Positions 45,872 to 54,352 of a stretch of DNA of 64,000 nucleotides are shown one piece after another. The DNA comes from Muricoccus nepalensis (GTDB taxonomy: Bacteria > Pseudomonadota > Alphaproteobacteria > Acetobacterales > Acetobacteraceae): positions 1-64,000 of the forward strand of contig NZ_RCZP01000005.1 of assembly GCF_006438825.1 (NCBI RefSeq), read 5' to 3'. The notes beneath the pieces are model-generated. The model was not told the origin of the DNA and did not search any database. It saw nothing but the letters and a program-made list of their open reading frames with translations. The translations under genes and the position numbers were made by a program. Positions within the stretch are counted from its first letter, which is position 1; each line of letters begins with the position of its first letter.

Positions 45872-46620
45872 GCGAGGCGCTGAAGGTGGTGCCGGGGGAA
45901 TCGGGCCTCGTCGCGCGGGCGCTCGGCAAGCGCTACAAGAAGCGGCCGGTGGTGCGGGGGGTGTCGCTCAGCCTCAAGCGGGGCGAGGCGGTGGGGCTCC
46001 TCGGGCCGAACGGCGCGGGGAAGACGACCACCTTCTACATGATGACGGGGCTGGTGCGGCCGGACGAGGGCCAGGTCTTCCTCGACGGGCACGACGTGAC
46101 CATGCTGCCGATGTACCGCCGCGCGCGGCTCGGGCTCGGCTACCTGCCGCAGGAGGCCTCGATCTTCCGGGGGCTGTCCGTGGAGGACAACATCCGGGCG
46201 GCGCTGGAGGTGGTGGAGCCGGACCGCGAGCGGCGGGACGGGATGCTCGACAGCCTGCTCGCCGAGTTCGGCATCGCGCATCTGCGGCGGGCGCCGGCGC
46301 TGGCGCTGTCGGGGGGCGAGCGGCGGCGCTGCGAGATCGCGCGCGCGCTGGCGACGCACCCGGCCTACATTCTTCTCGACGAGCCGCTGGCGGGCATCGA
46401 CCCGATCGCGGTGGGCGAGATCCGCGACCTCGTGCGGCACCTCAAGGACCGCGGGATCGGCGTGCTGATCACCGAGCACAACGTGCGCGAGACGCTCGCC
46501 ATCATCGACCGGGCCTACATCCTGCACGACGGCCAGGTGCTGATGGAGGGGCGGCCGAGCGAGATCGTGGCGCACGAGGGCGTGCGGCGCGTCTATCTCG
46601 GGGAGCGGTTCAGCCTGTGA
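45868..46620 (+). CDS. lptB: LPS export ABC transporter ATP-binding protein LptB
   Basis: Cytoplasmic ATPase that drives LPS extraction by LptFG. The 250-residue protein has Walker A GLLGPNGAGKTTTFYMMTG near residues 43-61, Q-loop YLPQEASIFRGLSVEDN near 92-108, the LptB-type signature LSGGERRRCEIARALATHP near 149-167, Walker B YILLDEPLAGIDPIAV near 169-184 and switch His in VLITEHNVRETL near 203-214. The ATG overlaps the lptA stop (ATGA), so lptC-lptA-lptB are translationally coupled. rpoN follows after 68 bases, the conserved order in proteobacteria. Confidence 0.96.
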   Translation: MSEALKVVPGESGLVARALGKRYKKRPVVRGVSLSLKRGEAVGLLGPNGAGKTTTFYMMTGLVRPDEGQVFLDGHDVTMLPMYRRARLGLGYLPQEASIFRGLSVEDNIRAALEVVEPDRERRDGMLDSLLAEFGIAHLRRAPALALSGGERRRCEIARALATHPAYILLDEPLAGIDPIAVGEIRDLVRHLKDRGIGVLITEHNVRETLAIIDRAYILHDGQVLMEGRPSEIVAHEGVRRVYLGERFSL

Positions 46621-46662
46621 CGGCCTGGACACCTCTCGTTGTCGCAGCGGCAGGCGCGGCGT

Positions 46663-46704
46663 GGTGAGCCGCCGATGGTAAGCCGCCTATGGTGAGCCTG
46701 GGCC
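46663..46704 (+). repeat. 14-bp tandem triplication over the rpoN start
   Basis: Three adjacent 14-base units, GGTGAGCCGCCGAT (46663-46676), GGTAAGCCGCCTAT (46677-46690) and GGTGAGCCTGGG plus two bases (46691-46704), repeat across the rpoN initiation site; the third is diverged at its end. The second and third junctions each create an ATG (46675 and 46689). Because the unit is not a multiple of three, the upstream ATG opens a different frame: a six-codon frame MVSRLW stopping at 46693-46695, just inside rpoN. Confidence 0.7.
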
Positions 46705-48152
46705 CGCGGCTCGACTTCCGGCAGACGCAGCAGCTGGTGATGACGCCGCAGCTGCGGCAGGCCATCAAGCTGCTGCAGTCGAGCAACCTCGAGGTCTCGG
46801 CCTTCGTCGAGGAGGAGCTCGAGCGGAACCCGATGCTCGAGCGCGAGGAGGGCAGCGCGCCTGCGGCGCCCGTTGCGGTGGAGCCCGACGCCTTCGAGGC
46901 GGCCTCCTCCTCCACCATGGCGGAGGAGGCGAACAGCCCGATCGAGGCGGACTGGTCGGCGGGCTACGAGAGCGGGGACGCGCTCTACCCGGCGTCCCGC
47001 GGGGCGCGGGCCGATTCCTGGGACGATGACGGGCGGAGCCTGGAGGAGATCGCGGGGGAGCGGCCGCGGACGCTGCGGGAGCTGCTGGCCGAGCAGGTGC
47101 GGCTGACCTTCGGCGACCCGCGGGAGCGGCTGATCGCGGGGCAGTTCATCGCGCTGATGGACGCGGCCGGGCGGCTGACGGTGCCGGACGCGTTGATCGC
47201 GGGGGCGCTGGGCTGCGCGGTGGAGCTCGTCTCGGGCGTGCGGGCGCGGATGCAGCGCTTCGACCCACCAGGGCTGTTCTGCGCGGACCTGCGGGAGTGC
47301 CTGGCGGTGCAGCTCGCGGAGCTGGACCGGCTGGACCCGGCGATGCAGGCGCTGCTCGACAACCTCGAGATGCTGGCGCGTCGGGACATGGCGGGCTTGC
47401 GGCGGGTCTGCGGCGTGGACGCCGAGGACCTCGCGGAGATGGTGGCCGAGATCCGCCGGCTGAACCCCAAGCCGGGGGCGCTGACGGACGGCGAGGTGGC
47501 GCCGCTCGTCGTGCCGGACGTGCTGATGCGCCGGGTGCCCGACGGGACCTGGCTGCTGGAGCTGAACCCGGAGACCCTGCCCCGGGTGCTGGTGAACCGG
47601 GGCTTCCACGCGACGGCCCACACGGGGACGCGTAGCAAGGAGGACCGGGCCTTCATCGCCGAGAAGCTGCAGGCGGCGAACTGGCTCGTCCGCAGCCTCG
47701 AGCAGCGGGCGAACACCATCCTGCGGGTGGCGGCCGAGATCGTGCGGCGGCAGGAGGGGTTCTTCCGCTACGGGGTCGGGCACCTGCGGCCGCTGATCCT
47801 GCGGGACGTGGCCGACGAGCTCGGGATGCACGAGAGCACGGTCTCGCGGGTGACGGCCAACAAGTACATCGCCACGCCCCGGGGCACGCTGGAGCTGAAG
47901 TACTTCTTCACCACGGCGATCGCGGGCATGCACGGGGGCGAGAGCTTCTCGGCCGAGGCCATCCGGCACCGCATCCGGGACATGGTGAACGCCGAGACGG
48001 CGGATGACGTTCTGTCGGACGACGCGATCGTGGAGCGGCTGCGGGCCGAGGGCGTGGACATCGCCCGGCGGACGGTCGCGAAGTACCGCGACGCGTTGAA
48101 GATCCCCTCTTCGGTGCAACGCAAAAGGGAGAAATCGGCGCTCGTTCTCTGA
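46689..48152 (+). CDS. rpoN: RNA polymerase sigma-54 factor
   Basis: Sigma-54 directs RNA polymerase to -24/-12 promoters that need enhancer-binding activators (nitrogen, motility, carbon use). Its 487 residues show region I LDFRQTQQLVMTPQLRQAIKLLQSSN at about 8-33, an acidic region II, and the core-binding and DNA-binding domains. These include the helix-turn-helix LRDVADELGMHESTVSRVTANKYI near 373-396 and the RpoN box ARRTVAKYRD near 464-473. The ATG at 46689 sits inside a 14-bp triplication with an overlapping mini-frame upstream, which may modulate initiation. hpf follows 74 bases on. Confidence 0.96.
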   Translation: MVSLGPRLDFRQTQQLVMTPQLRQAIKLLQSSNLEVSAFVEEELERNPMLEREEGSAPAAPVAVEPDAFEAASSSTMAEEANSPIEADWSAGYESGDALYPASRGARADSWDDDGRSLEEIAGERPRTLRELLAEQVRLTFGDPRERLIAGQFIALMDAAGRLTVPDALIAGALGCAVELVSGVRARMQRFDPPGLFCADLRECLAVQLAELDRLDPAMQALLDNLEMLARRDMAGLRRVCGVDAEDLAEMVAEIRRLNPKPGALTDGEVAPLVVPDVLMRRVPDGTWLLELNPETLPRVLVNRGFHATAHTGTRSKEDRAFIAEKLQAANWLVRSLEQRANTILRVAAEIVRRQEGFFRYGVGHLRPLILRDVADELGMHESTVSRVTANKYIATPRGTLELKYFFTTAIAGMHGGESFSAEAIRHRIRDMVNAETADDVLSDDAIVERLRAEGVDIARRTVAKYRDALKIPSSVQRKREKSALVL

Positions 48153-48226
48153 TCGGGCCCCTTTAAACGCCCGGCGGATGGCCTCAGGTCAGTTCGGCTA
48201 CAGGTTAACGAAAAGGGAGCCGATCC

Positions 48227-48844
48227 ATGCAGATCACAGTCGCCGGCAAGGGCGTCGAGACCGGCGAGGCACTGAAGACTCATGTGACGGACGGGCTCGA
48301 GGCGGTCACCCGAAAGTACTTCGACCATGCCATCGACGCCCATGTGACCTTCCGCAAGGACCGGGCCTTCTTCGCTTGCGACATCAACCTGCGCGCCGGC
48401 CGCGGCCTGAACATGCGGGCGGAGGGCGAGGGCGTGGACGCCCATCGCGCCTTCGCGGACGCGGCGGCCCATATCGGCAAGCGGCTGCGGCGCTACCGGC
48501 GGCGGGTGAACGAGCACGCGCGCAGCCTGGCCGAGGAGCGGGACCCGCTGACGGAGCTCGCGCGCAGCGTGGTGCTGCGCGAGGAGGAGGAGCCCGAGGA
48601 GGGCGCCGAGGCCGCGCAGGCGGCGCCGGGCGAGGCGGTGACGCCGGAGGGCTACGCCGACGGTGCCGTGGTGGCGGAGACGCCGACCGAGATCAGCCGG
48701 CTGACGGTGCCCGAGGCGGTGATGCGGCTGGACCTGTCGCAGGAGCCGGTGCTGATGTTCCGCAACCGGGGCACGGGGGTGCTGAACGTCGTCTACCGCC
48801 GGGCCGACGGGCATGTGGGGTGGATCGACCCGCAGAAGGCCTGA
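48227..48844 (+). CDS. hpf: Ribosome hibernation-promoting factor, long form
   Basis: Binds the 30S decoding region in stationary phase and dimerises ribosomes. The 205-residue long form has the N-terminal YfiA/RaiA domain (QITVAGKGVETGEALKTHVTDGLEAV at 2-27, VTFRKDRAFFACDINLRAGRGLNMRAEGEGVDAHRAF) and, after an acidic linker (REEEEPEEGAEAAQAAPGE), the C-terminal dimerisation domain (EAVMRLDLSQEPVLMFRNRGTGVLNVVYRR). An AAAAGGGAGC ribosome site precedes the ATG. It follows rpoN as in many proteobacteria, but the ptsN gene that frequently comes next is absent here. Confidence 0.94.
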   Translation: MQITVAGKGVETGEALKTHVTDGLEAVTRKYFDHAIDAHVTFRKDRAFFACDINLRAGRGLNMRAEGEGVDAHRAFADAAAHIGKRLRRYRRRVNEHARSLAEERDPLTELARSVVLREEEEPEEGAEAAQAAPGEAVTPEGYADGAVVAETPTEISRLTVPEAVMRLDLSQEPVLMFRNRGTGVLNVVYRRADGHVGWIDPQKA

Positions 48845-48864
48845 CCGAGGGCCTGACCAAGGGA

Positions 48865-48887
48865 GGGGGAGGCCCGCGGCCTCCCCC
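48865..48887. terminator. Hairpin between convergent hpf and DUF1150 genes
   Basis: GGGGGAGGCC (48865-48874) pairs perfectly with GGCCTCCCCC (48878-48887) across a three-base loop. It lies 20 bases after the hpf stop and seven before the end of the converging gene, so it can serve both. No T-tract is present. Confidence 0.5.
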
Positions 48888-48894
48888 CAGCTCC

Positions 48895-49116
48895 TCAGTG
48901 GACGAGGACGGGCGCCATCTCGTGCTGGAGGATGGCGGCGATGGCCAGGGCCTCGTTCGGGGCGGCGCCGATGGGGGTGCCGTCGGCCGCGTGGATGGCG
49001 ACCGCCTGGGTGCCGTTGACGGTCACCGGGCGGATATAGGCCATCTCCTGCGCGCCGAAGCGGGCCCAGTCGAGGGGGGTCAGGTTGCGGAGGCTGATTT
49101 CGGTGGTGGGCTGCAT
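48895..49116 (-). CDS. DUF1150 family protein
   Basis: A 73-residue protein of the DUF1150 family, found almost only in alphaproteobacteria and commonly next to small heat-shock protein genes. The core LTPLDWARFGAQEMAYIRPVTVNGTQAVAIHAADGTPIG fills residues 12-50 and is followed by NEALAIAAILQHEMAPVLV. The start is the ATG at 49116. It is immediately downstream of the Hsp20 gene (95 bases) on the same strand and probably co-transcribed with it. The role is unknown; the context suggests protein quality control. Confidence 0.9.
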   Translation of the reverse strand: MQPTTEISLRNLTPLDWARFGAQEMAYIRPVTVNGTQAVAIHAADGTPIGAAPNEALAIAAILQHEMAPVLVH

Positions 49117-49211
49117 GATGGATCCTCTCGCCCGCAGCCGGGATGGCCTGCGGGCTGATAACGTCCGCGGCGCCCCCCGGTTCGGCGGAGCGTTGCGGAC
49201 GGGGAAAGAAA

Positions 49212-49649
49212 CTAGGCCTCGCCGTCCACGAGGGGGCGGGTCTTGCCGTTGATCTGGATGGTGCGGACCCGCACCTCCGGCTGGGGGCGTCGCAGCTCGA
49301 CGTGGAGGAGGCCGTTGTCGAGCCAGGCGCCCTCGATCTCGATGCCCTCGGCGATGACGAAAGCGCGCTGGAATTGGCGCCCCGCGATGCCGCGGTGGAG
49401 GAAGATGCGGTCCTCCGCGTCCTCCTTCTGGCGGCCGCGGATCACCAGCTGGTTGTCCTCCTGGGTGATCTGGAGGTCGTCCATGGCGAACCCCGCGACG
49501 GCAAGAGTGATCCGCAGCCGGTTGGCCGCGGTTTGCTCGATGTTGTAGGGGGGATAGCCGTCCGCGGTCTTCTGCACCCGGTCGAGCATCTGCTCGAGGT
49601 GGTCGAAGCCGAGGAAGAGCGGCGATCCGAAGACCGGCGAACGGGACAT
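49212..49649 (-). CDS. Hsp20/alpha-crystallin family small heat-shock protein
   Basis: ATP-independent holdase chaperone (145 residues) similar to IbpA/HspA proteins of alphaproteobacteria. A short N-terminal region (MSRSPVFGSPLFLGFDHLEQMLDRV) precedes the alpha-crystallin domain (YPPYNIEQTAANRLRITLAVAGF through LDNGLLHVELRRPQPE, about residues 32-125), and the C-terminal tail carries the I-x-I-type motif VRTIQINGK. I chose the ATG at 49649 over an upstream one at 49703 because the family begins MSR. A possible heat-shock sigma promoter lies upstream (49718-49747). Confidence 0.93.
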   Translation of the reverse strand: MSRSPVFGSPLFLGFDHLEQMLDRVQKTADGYPPYNIEQTAANRLRITLAVAGFAMDDLQITQEDNQLVIRGRQKEDAEDRIFLHRGIAGRQFQRAFVIAEGIEIEGAWLDNGLLHVELRRPQPEVRVRTIQINGKTRPLVDGEA

Positions 49650-49717
49650 GCTGCGGCGTCCTTGGGAAAGCGAGGCCACGTGGCCCGGCCCTTTCCGCGG
49701 CACCGAACCACGGGATT

Positions 49718-49747
49718 GATATTGTCGAAGGCGGCGGCCGTTGCAAG
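49718..49747 (-). promoter_or_regulatory. Possible RpoH-type promoter for the Hsp20 gene
   Basis: On the minus strand CTTG (49747-49744, in CTTGCAA) is followed after 19 bases by CAATATC (49724-49718), loosely matching the heat-shock sigma pattern CTTG ... C-Y-TAT-x-T. The spacing is one or two bases long and the -10 is imperfect. It sits about 70 bases before the ATG, and A/T bases are otherwise rare here. It is a tentative call. Confidence 0.3.
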
Positions 49748-49810
49748 GCCGGGACGGGCCCGGGCGGCATTCCGCCGGGGGCGGTTCTGCCCTACATGCG
49801 GGGCGCAGCC

Positions 49811-50344
49811 ATGACCGACGCCCCGATCCTTCCCATCCTGCTCCACCCCGCGCCGATTCTCCGCGCCAAGGCCCGCGCGGTGGCCGAGGGCGACGGGCCG
49901 CGGGTGTCCGACCTGGCGGCGCGGATGCTGTCGACGATGTACAAGGCGCCCGGGATCGGGCTGGCGGCGCCGCAGGTAGGCGAGGCGCTGCGGCTGGTGG
50001 TGCTGGACGTCGCCAAGGAGGAGGACCCGGCGCCGATGGTGCTGGTGAACCCCGAGATCGTGGCGGCGAGCACCGAGCTGGCGGTGCGGGAGGAGGGGTG
50101 CCTCTCCCTGCCCGGGCAGTACGCCGACGTGGAGCGGCCGGCGCGGGTGAAGGTCCGCTACCGGGCGCTGGACGGGTCGCGCCAGGAGATCGAGGCGGAG
50201 GACCTGCTGGCGACCTGCCTGCAGCACGAGATCGACCACCTCGACGGGGTGATGTTCACCGACCACCTGAGCATCCTTAAGCGGAACATGCTCATCAAGA
50301 AGTTCCTCAAGGAGCAGAAGCTGAAGTCGCGGGAGGCGATGTGA
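49811..50344 (+). CDS. def: Peptide deformylase
   Basis: Removes the formyl group from N-terminal formyl-methionine of new proteins. The three catalytic motifs are intact in this 177-residue protein: [10 protein letters not shown] (about residues 44-53), EEGCLSLPG (about 90-98, Cys metal ligand) and QHEIDHLDG (about 132-140, two His ligands and catalytic Glu). The ATG at 49811 gives [13 protein letters not shown]; an in-frame ATG at 49796 is an alternative. The stop codon overlaps the GTG of fmt. def-fmt-truA form one operon, the standard arrangement for formyl-Met metabolism in alphaproteobacteria. Confidence 0.96.
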   Translation: MTDAPILPILLHPAPILRAKARAVAEGDGPRVSDLAARMLSTMYKAPGIGLAAPQVGEALRLVVLDVAKEEDPAPMVLVNPEIVAASTELAVREEGCLSLPGQYADVERPARVKVRYRALDGSRQEIEAEDLLATCLQHEIDHLDGVMFTDHLSILKRNMLIKKFLKEQKLKSREAM

Positions 50345-51300
50345 CCCCTCCGGGCCAGGCGAGAGGCGGGCCGGGGGGCGGGCGGCTGCGGCTGGCTTTC
50401 ATGGGCAGCCCGGCCTTCTCGGTGCCGGCGCTGCGGGCGCTGGTGGCGGCGGGGCACGAGGTGGCCTGCGTCTACGCCCAGCCGCCGCGGCCGGCGGGGC
50501 GCGGGCAGCGGGAGACCCCCTGCCCCGTCCACCAGGCGGCGGTCGAGATGGGGCTGCCGGTGCGGACGCCGGCGCGGGTGCGGCGCGAGGCGGCGGAGCA
50601 CGAGGCCTTTGCGGCGCTCCTGCTCGACGCGGCGGTGGTGGTCGCCTACGGGCTGATCCTGCCGCGGCCGATGCTGGAGGCGCCGCGGATGGGCTGCCTG
50701 AACATCCACGCGAGCCTGCTGCCGCGCTGGCGCGGGGCGGCGCCGATCCAGGCGGCGGTGCTGGCGGGGGACGCGGAGACCGGCATCACCATCATGCGGA
50801 TGGACGAGGGGCTGGACACCGGCCCCATGCTGCTGCGGGAGGCGACGCCGGTCGGGCCGCGGGAGACGGCGGCGGGCGTGCACGACCGGCTCTCCGAGAT
50901 GGGCGCGCGGCTGGTGCTGCGGGCGCTGGCGGAGCGGCCGCCCGAGACCCCGCAGCCGGCGGAGGGCGCGACCTACGCGCCGAAGCTCGGGAAGGAAGAC
51001 GGGCGGCTGGACTGGGCCGAGCCGGCGGCGGCGCTGGACCGGCGGGTGCGCGCCATGACGCCCTGGCCGGGCGCCTTCACGGCGCTGGGGGGCGAGGTGC
51101 TCCGCGTTCTCTCGGCCGAGCCGGCGGAGGGCCTGGCCGGGCGGGCGCCGGGGACGGTGCTGGACGAGGGACTGCTGGTCGCCTGCGGCGGGGGGACGGC
51201 GCTGCGCCTGACCCGCGTGCAGAAGGCCGGGCGGGCGGCGATGGAGGCGGGCGCCTTCCTGCGCGGGCACGCGGTGCCGGCCGGCACGGTGCTGGGCTAG
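50341..51300 (+). CDS. fmt: Methionyl-tRNA formyltransferase
   Basis: Formylates Met-tRNA of the initiator using 10-formyl-THF. At 319 residues, the N-terminal catalytic domain has [25 protein letters not shown] near 16-40 and [32 protein letters not shown] near 120-151 (Asn, His and downstream Asp of the active site). The C-terminal tRNA-binding domain has [24 protein letters not shown]-like sequence near 220-245. It begins with GTG at 50341, overlapping the def stop by three bases (translational coupling), with a short Gly/Pro leader before the domain. Confidence 0.95.
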   Translation: MTPPGQARGGPGGGRLRLAFMGSPAFSVPALRALVAAGHEVACVYAQPPRPAGRGQRETPCPVHQAAVEMGLPVRTPARVRREAAEHEAFAALLLDAAVVVAYGLILPRPMLEAPRMGCLNIHASLLPRWRGAAPIQAAVLAGDAETGITIMRMDEGLDTGPMLLREATPVGPRETAAGVHDRLSEMGARLVLRALAERPPETPQPAEGATYAPKLGKEDGRLDWAEPAAALDRRVRAMTPWPGAFTALGGEVLRVLSAEPAEGLAGRAPGTVLDEGLLVACGGGTALRLTRVQKAGRAAMEAGAFLRGHAVPAGTVLG

Positions 51301-51313
51301 GGGCCGGGCCGGG

Positions 51314-52090
51314 ATGCCGCGCTACGCGCTGCTGGTGGAGTATGACGGCGCGGGCTTCGTCGGCTGGCAGCGGCAGGCGGAGGGCGTCTCGGTGCAGGGC
51401 GTGCTGGAGGCGGCGGGGGCCTTCCTCAACGGCGGGGTGCCACCGGAGGTCGCGGCCGCCGGACGGACGGATTCCGGGGTCCACGCGGAGGGGCAGGTCG
51501 CGGGGATGGATCTTCTCGCGGACCTGCCGGAGGAGCGGGTGCGGGAGGCGCTGAACGCGCGGACGCGGCCGCACCGGGTCTCGGTGCTCGCGGTGGCGCG
51601 GCCGGGCGGGGAGTGGAGCGCGCGCTTCTCGGCGGTGCACCGGAGCTACCGCTACCGCATCCTGAACCGGCGGGCGCGGCCGGCGCTGGAGGTGGGGCGG
51701 GTGTGGCACGTGCCGGCGCCGCTGGACGCGGCGGCGATGCACGAGGCGGCGCAGGGGCTGCTCGGGCACCACGACTTCTCGGCCTTCCGGGCGGCGACCT
51801 GCCAGGCGCGCCACGCGATGCGGACCCTGGACCGGCTCGACGTCTCGCGGGAGGGCGAGGAGATCGTGCTGCGGGTGGCGGCGCGGTCATTCCTCCACCA
51901 CCAGGTGCGGAACCTGGTGGGGACGCTGGCGAAGGTGGGCTGGGGGCAGCGGCCAGTCTCCTGGCCCCACGCGGTGCTGGAGGGGCGGGACCGGACGCGA
52001 GCGGGGCAGACGGCGCCGGCGGAGGGGCTCTGCTTCACCGCCGTGCGCTACGACCCGCCGCTGGAATGGCCGTCCGGGCGGGGGGACTAG
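51314..52090 (+). CDS. truA: tRNA pseudouridine(38-40) synthase
   Basis: Converts uridines 38-40 of the tRNA anticodon arm to pseudouridine. The 258-residue protein starts MPRYALLVEYDGAGFVGWQRQ, the TruA N-terminal signature, with catalytic Asp in AAGRTDSGVHAEGQVA near 51-66, plus RSYRYRILNRRARPAL near 112-127 and FLHHQVRNLVGTLAKVG near 195-211. It lies 13 bases downstream of fmt in the same operon. It ends 23 bases before the convergent chemoreceptor gene, with a seven-bp hairpin (52095-52113) between them. Confidence 0.95.
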   Translation: MPRYALLVEYDGAGFVGWQRQAEGVSVQGVLEAAGAFLNGGVPPEVAAAGRTDSGVHAEGQVAGMDLLADLPEERVREALNARTRPHRVSVLAVARPGGEWSARFSAVHRSYRYRILNRRARPALEVGRVWHVPAPLDAAAMHEAAQGLLGHHDFSAFRAATCQARHAMRTLDRLDVSREGEEIVLRVAARSFLHHQVRNLVGTLAKVGWGQRPVSWPHAVLEGRDRTRAGQTAPAEGLCFTAVRYDPPLEWPSGRGD

Positions 52091-52094
52091 GCCC

Positions 52095-52113
52095 CCGCCC
52101 GGACCGCGGGCGG
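52095..52113. terminator. Short hairpin between truA and the chemoreceptor gene
   Basis: CCGCCCG (52095-52101) pairs with CGGGCGG (52107-52113) in the 23-base gap between convergent stop codons. The stem is only seven bp and no T-tract follows; in a genome this GC-rich the call is weak. Confidence 0.3.
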
Positions 52114-54219
52114 CTACATCGAGGCGATCAGGCGCTCGATCCGGGACCGGGTCTCGCCGACGAGGTGCGTGATGTCCTGCGTCGACTTCGCCGAGTTCTG
52201 GGCGAGGCTCTTCACCTCGCTCGCGACCACCGCGAAGCCGCGGCCCGCCTCCCCCGCCCGCGCCGCCTCGATGGTGGCGTTCAGCGCGAGGAGGCTGGTC
52301 TGGCCGGAGATGGTCGAGATGGTCTGGGCGAACTGGCCGATGCTGTCGAGCACGACGGACATGACCTGCTCGGTCTCCTGCACGGCGCGGCGGCGCGAGG
52401 AGACGTCGATCGCGTACATCACCGTGCCGCGCAGCCCTCCCTCGACGTCGCGCAGCGGCTGGAGGGTGCCGGACAGGAAGACGGGGGCCGCGCCCTCGCG
52501 CTCGATCCGGACGTCGCGGCGCGACACCTCCATGCTGCTCAGCTCGGCGGCGGTCACGCCCGGCAGGAGGCGCGCGTGGGAGAGGACCGCGGGGTCGCCC
52601 AGCTCCGCCAGGGAGGCGATGCCGAGCGACTCGAGGCCGGCCTGGTTGACCTTCGCGATCGCGCCCTCGGCGTCCCACTCGACGACGATGTTCGAGCCCT
52701 CGATCGCGTCCAGCCGGGCCTCGGCGTCGACGGCGTTGAGCTTCGTCTCGGTGATGTTGGCCTGCACGGAGACGTAGCGCTCCACCTCGCCGGCCGCGTT
52801 GCGCACGGGGTTGATCGAGAGGGAGACCCAGTAGGGGTCGCGCGCCTTCGTGTAGTTGAGGATCTCCTCGTAGAAGGCCTGCTTCTGGCGGATCTTCTCG
52901 CGGATGCGCTGCACCGTGGCCTGGTCGGTGCCCGGGCCCTGCACAAGCTCGCCCGGCTTGCGGCCGAGGGCCTCCTGCATGGTGTAGCCGGTCAGGCGGG
53001 TGAAGCCGGGGTTGACGTACTCGATCCGGCCGCGCGCGTCGGCGATGATGACGCTGTTGTCGGTCTCGTTGGCGACGAGCGAGAGGAGGGAGATGAGGCG
53101 GCGCTGCTTCACCTCCTCGGTGATGTTGGTGGCGTATTTCACGACCTTCATCAGCCGCCCGTCCGCGTCGTTCACGGGGTGGTAGGTGGCCTGGAGCCAG
53201 ACCGCCCGGCCTTCCTTGCCGACGCGCTGCATCTCGCCGGCCTGGACCTCGCCGTTGCGCAGGCGCTCCCAGAAGCGCGCGTATTCGGGCGAGCTCCGCT
53301 CCGGCTCCGGGACGAAGATGGCGTGCGGCTGCCCCTGGACCTCGTCGAGGGTGTAGCCCATGACGCGGAGGAAGTTCTCGTTGGCCGTCATGACCTTCGA
53401 GGAGGGGTCGAACTCGATCAGCGCCTGCACGCGGTTGAGGGCGGCGATCTTGCTCTCGGCGTCGGCGGCGCGCTGCTTCTCGGCGGTGATGTCGGTCGCG
53501 AACTTGACGACCTTCGTCACCTGCCCGCGCTCGTCGAAGATCGGGTTGTAGGAGCCCTCGATCCAGACGGTGTCGCCAGTCTTGGTGAAGCGCCGGAAGC
53601 TCGCGGCCTGGTACTCGCCGGCGAGCAGTCGCTCCCAGAAGCGGGCATAGGCGGGGCTGGCCCTCTCGGCGGGGTCGACGAAGACGCCGTGGTGCAGGCC
53701 GCGGATCTCCTCGATCTTGTAGCCCATGAGCTGGAGGAAGTTCTCGTTGGCGTCGAGGACCTTGCCCTCGGTCGTGAACTCCACGATCGCCTGCGAGCGG
53801 CCGATGGCGCGCATCTGGGCGGCGTAGTCGAGGTTGAGCAGGCGCTCCTTCGCGTCGGACCACTCGACGACGAAGCCGATGCGGCGGCCGAGCCGCGTGA
53901 GCGGGCTGACCAGGAGGTCGAACTTGCGCGAGCCGACCTGGATGGTGGCCGCGTGCGGCTTGGCGAGCGCGGCCAGCATCTTGCGCTGGTGCGCCGGCTT
54001 CTTGTGGAAGATGTCGATGTTGCTGCCGATGAGGCGGTCGACGCTGAAGTTCGGCATCTCCCGCTTCAGCTCGGCCTCGGCCTCCTGCATCAGCCGGATG
54101 ACCGAGGGGTTCATGTAGACGATGCGCAAGTTGGCATCGGCGATCATGACGTTCGCGCGGACAGCCTCCATCGCCGCCCACCGCCGCGAGCCGAAGCACC
54201 GGTCCAGCCACCGCATCAT
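52114..54219 (-). CDS. Soluble multi-PAS chemoreceptor with minimal signalling hairpin
   Basis: Cytoplasmic methyl-accepting-type protein of 701 residues with no membrane helix. The first PAS (about 20-125) has [19 protein letters not shown]. The next two are close duplicates, [20 protein letters not shown] and [20 protein letters not shown], each ending K-V-V-K-[FY]-A-T-[DN]-I-T. The fourth has [19 protein letters not shown] and a fifth is degenerate. Only about 90 residues remain for the MCP signalling domain, but the tip [20 protein letters not shown] is conserved. I chose ATG 54219 because GGAGG lies eight bases upstream; 54258 is an alternative. It probably senses redox, oxygen or a small ligand. 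Confidence 0.85.
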   Translation of the reverse strand: MMRWLDRCFGSRRWAAMEAVRANVMIADANLRIVYMNPSVIRLMQEAEAELKREMPNFSVDRLIGSNIDIFHKKPAHQRKMLAALAKPHAATIQVGSRKFDLLVSPLTRLGRRIGFVVEWSDAKERLLNLDYAAQMRAIGRSQAIVEFTTEGKVLDANENFLQLMGYKIEEIRGLHHGVFVDPAERASPAYARFWERLLAGEYQAASFRRFTKTGDTVWIEGSYNPIFDERGQVTKVVKFATDITAEKQRAADAESKIAALNRVQALIEFDPSSKVMTANENFLRVMGYTLDEVQGQPHAIFVPEPERSSPEYARFWERLRNGEVQAGEMQRVGKEGRAVWLQATYHPVNDADGRLMKVVKYATNITEEVKQRRLISLLSLVANETDNSVIIADARGRIEYVNPGFTRLTGYTMQEALGRKPGELVQGPGTDQATVQRIREKIRQKQAFYEEILNYTKARDPYWVSLSINPVRNAAGEVERYVSVQANITETKLNAVDAEARLDAIEGSNIVVEWDAEGAIAKVNQAGLESLGIASLAELGDPAVLSHARLLPGVTAAELSSMEVSRRDVRIEREGAAPVFLSGTLQPLRDVEGGLRGTVMYAIDVSSRRRAVQETEQVMSVVLDSIGQFAQTISTISGQTSLLALNATIEAARAGEAGRGFAVVASEVKSLAQNSAKSTQDITHLVGETRSRIERLIASM

Positions 54220-54352
54220 CCAGCCATCCTCCAGAAATTGTGTCGTCGCGAGGCACAATCTTCCGAGAACGGGATGAACGGGAGATTACCGGCGCGGCCC
54301 GAGGTTTCCGGGCCGTTTCGTCGCGCGGTCCCGGGCCGGGGCGGGGCGGCGC

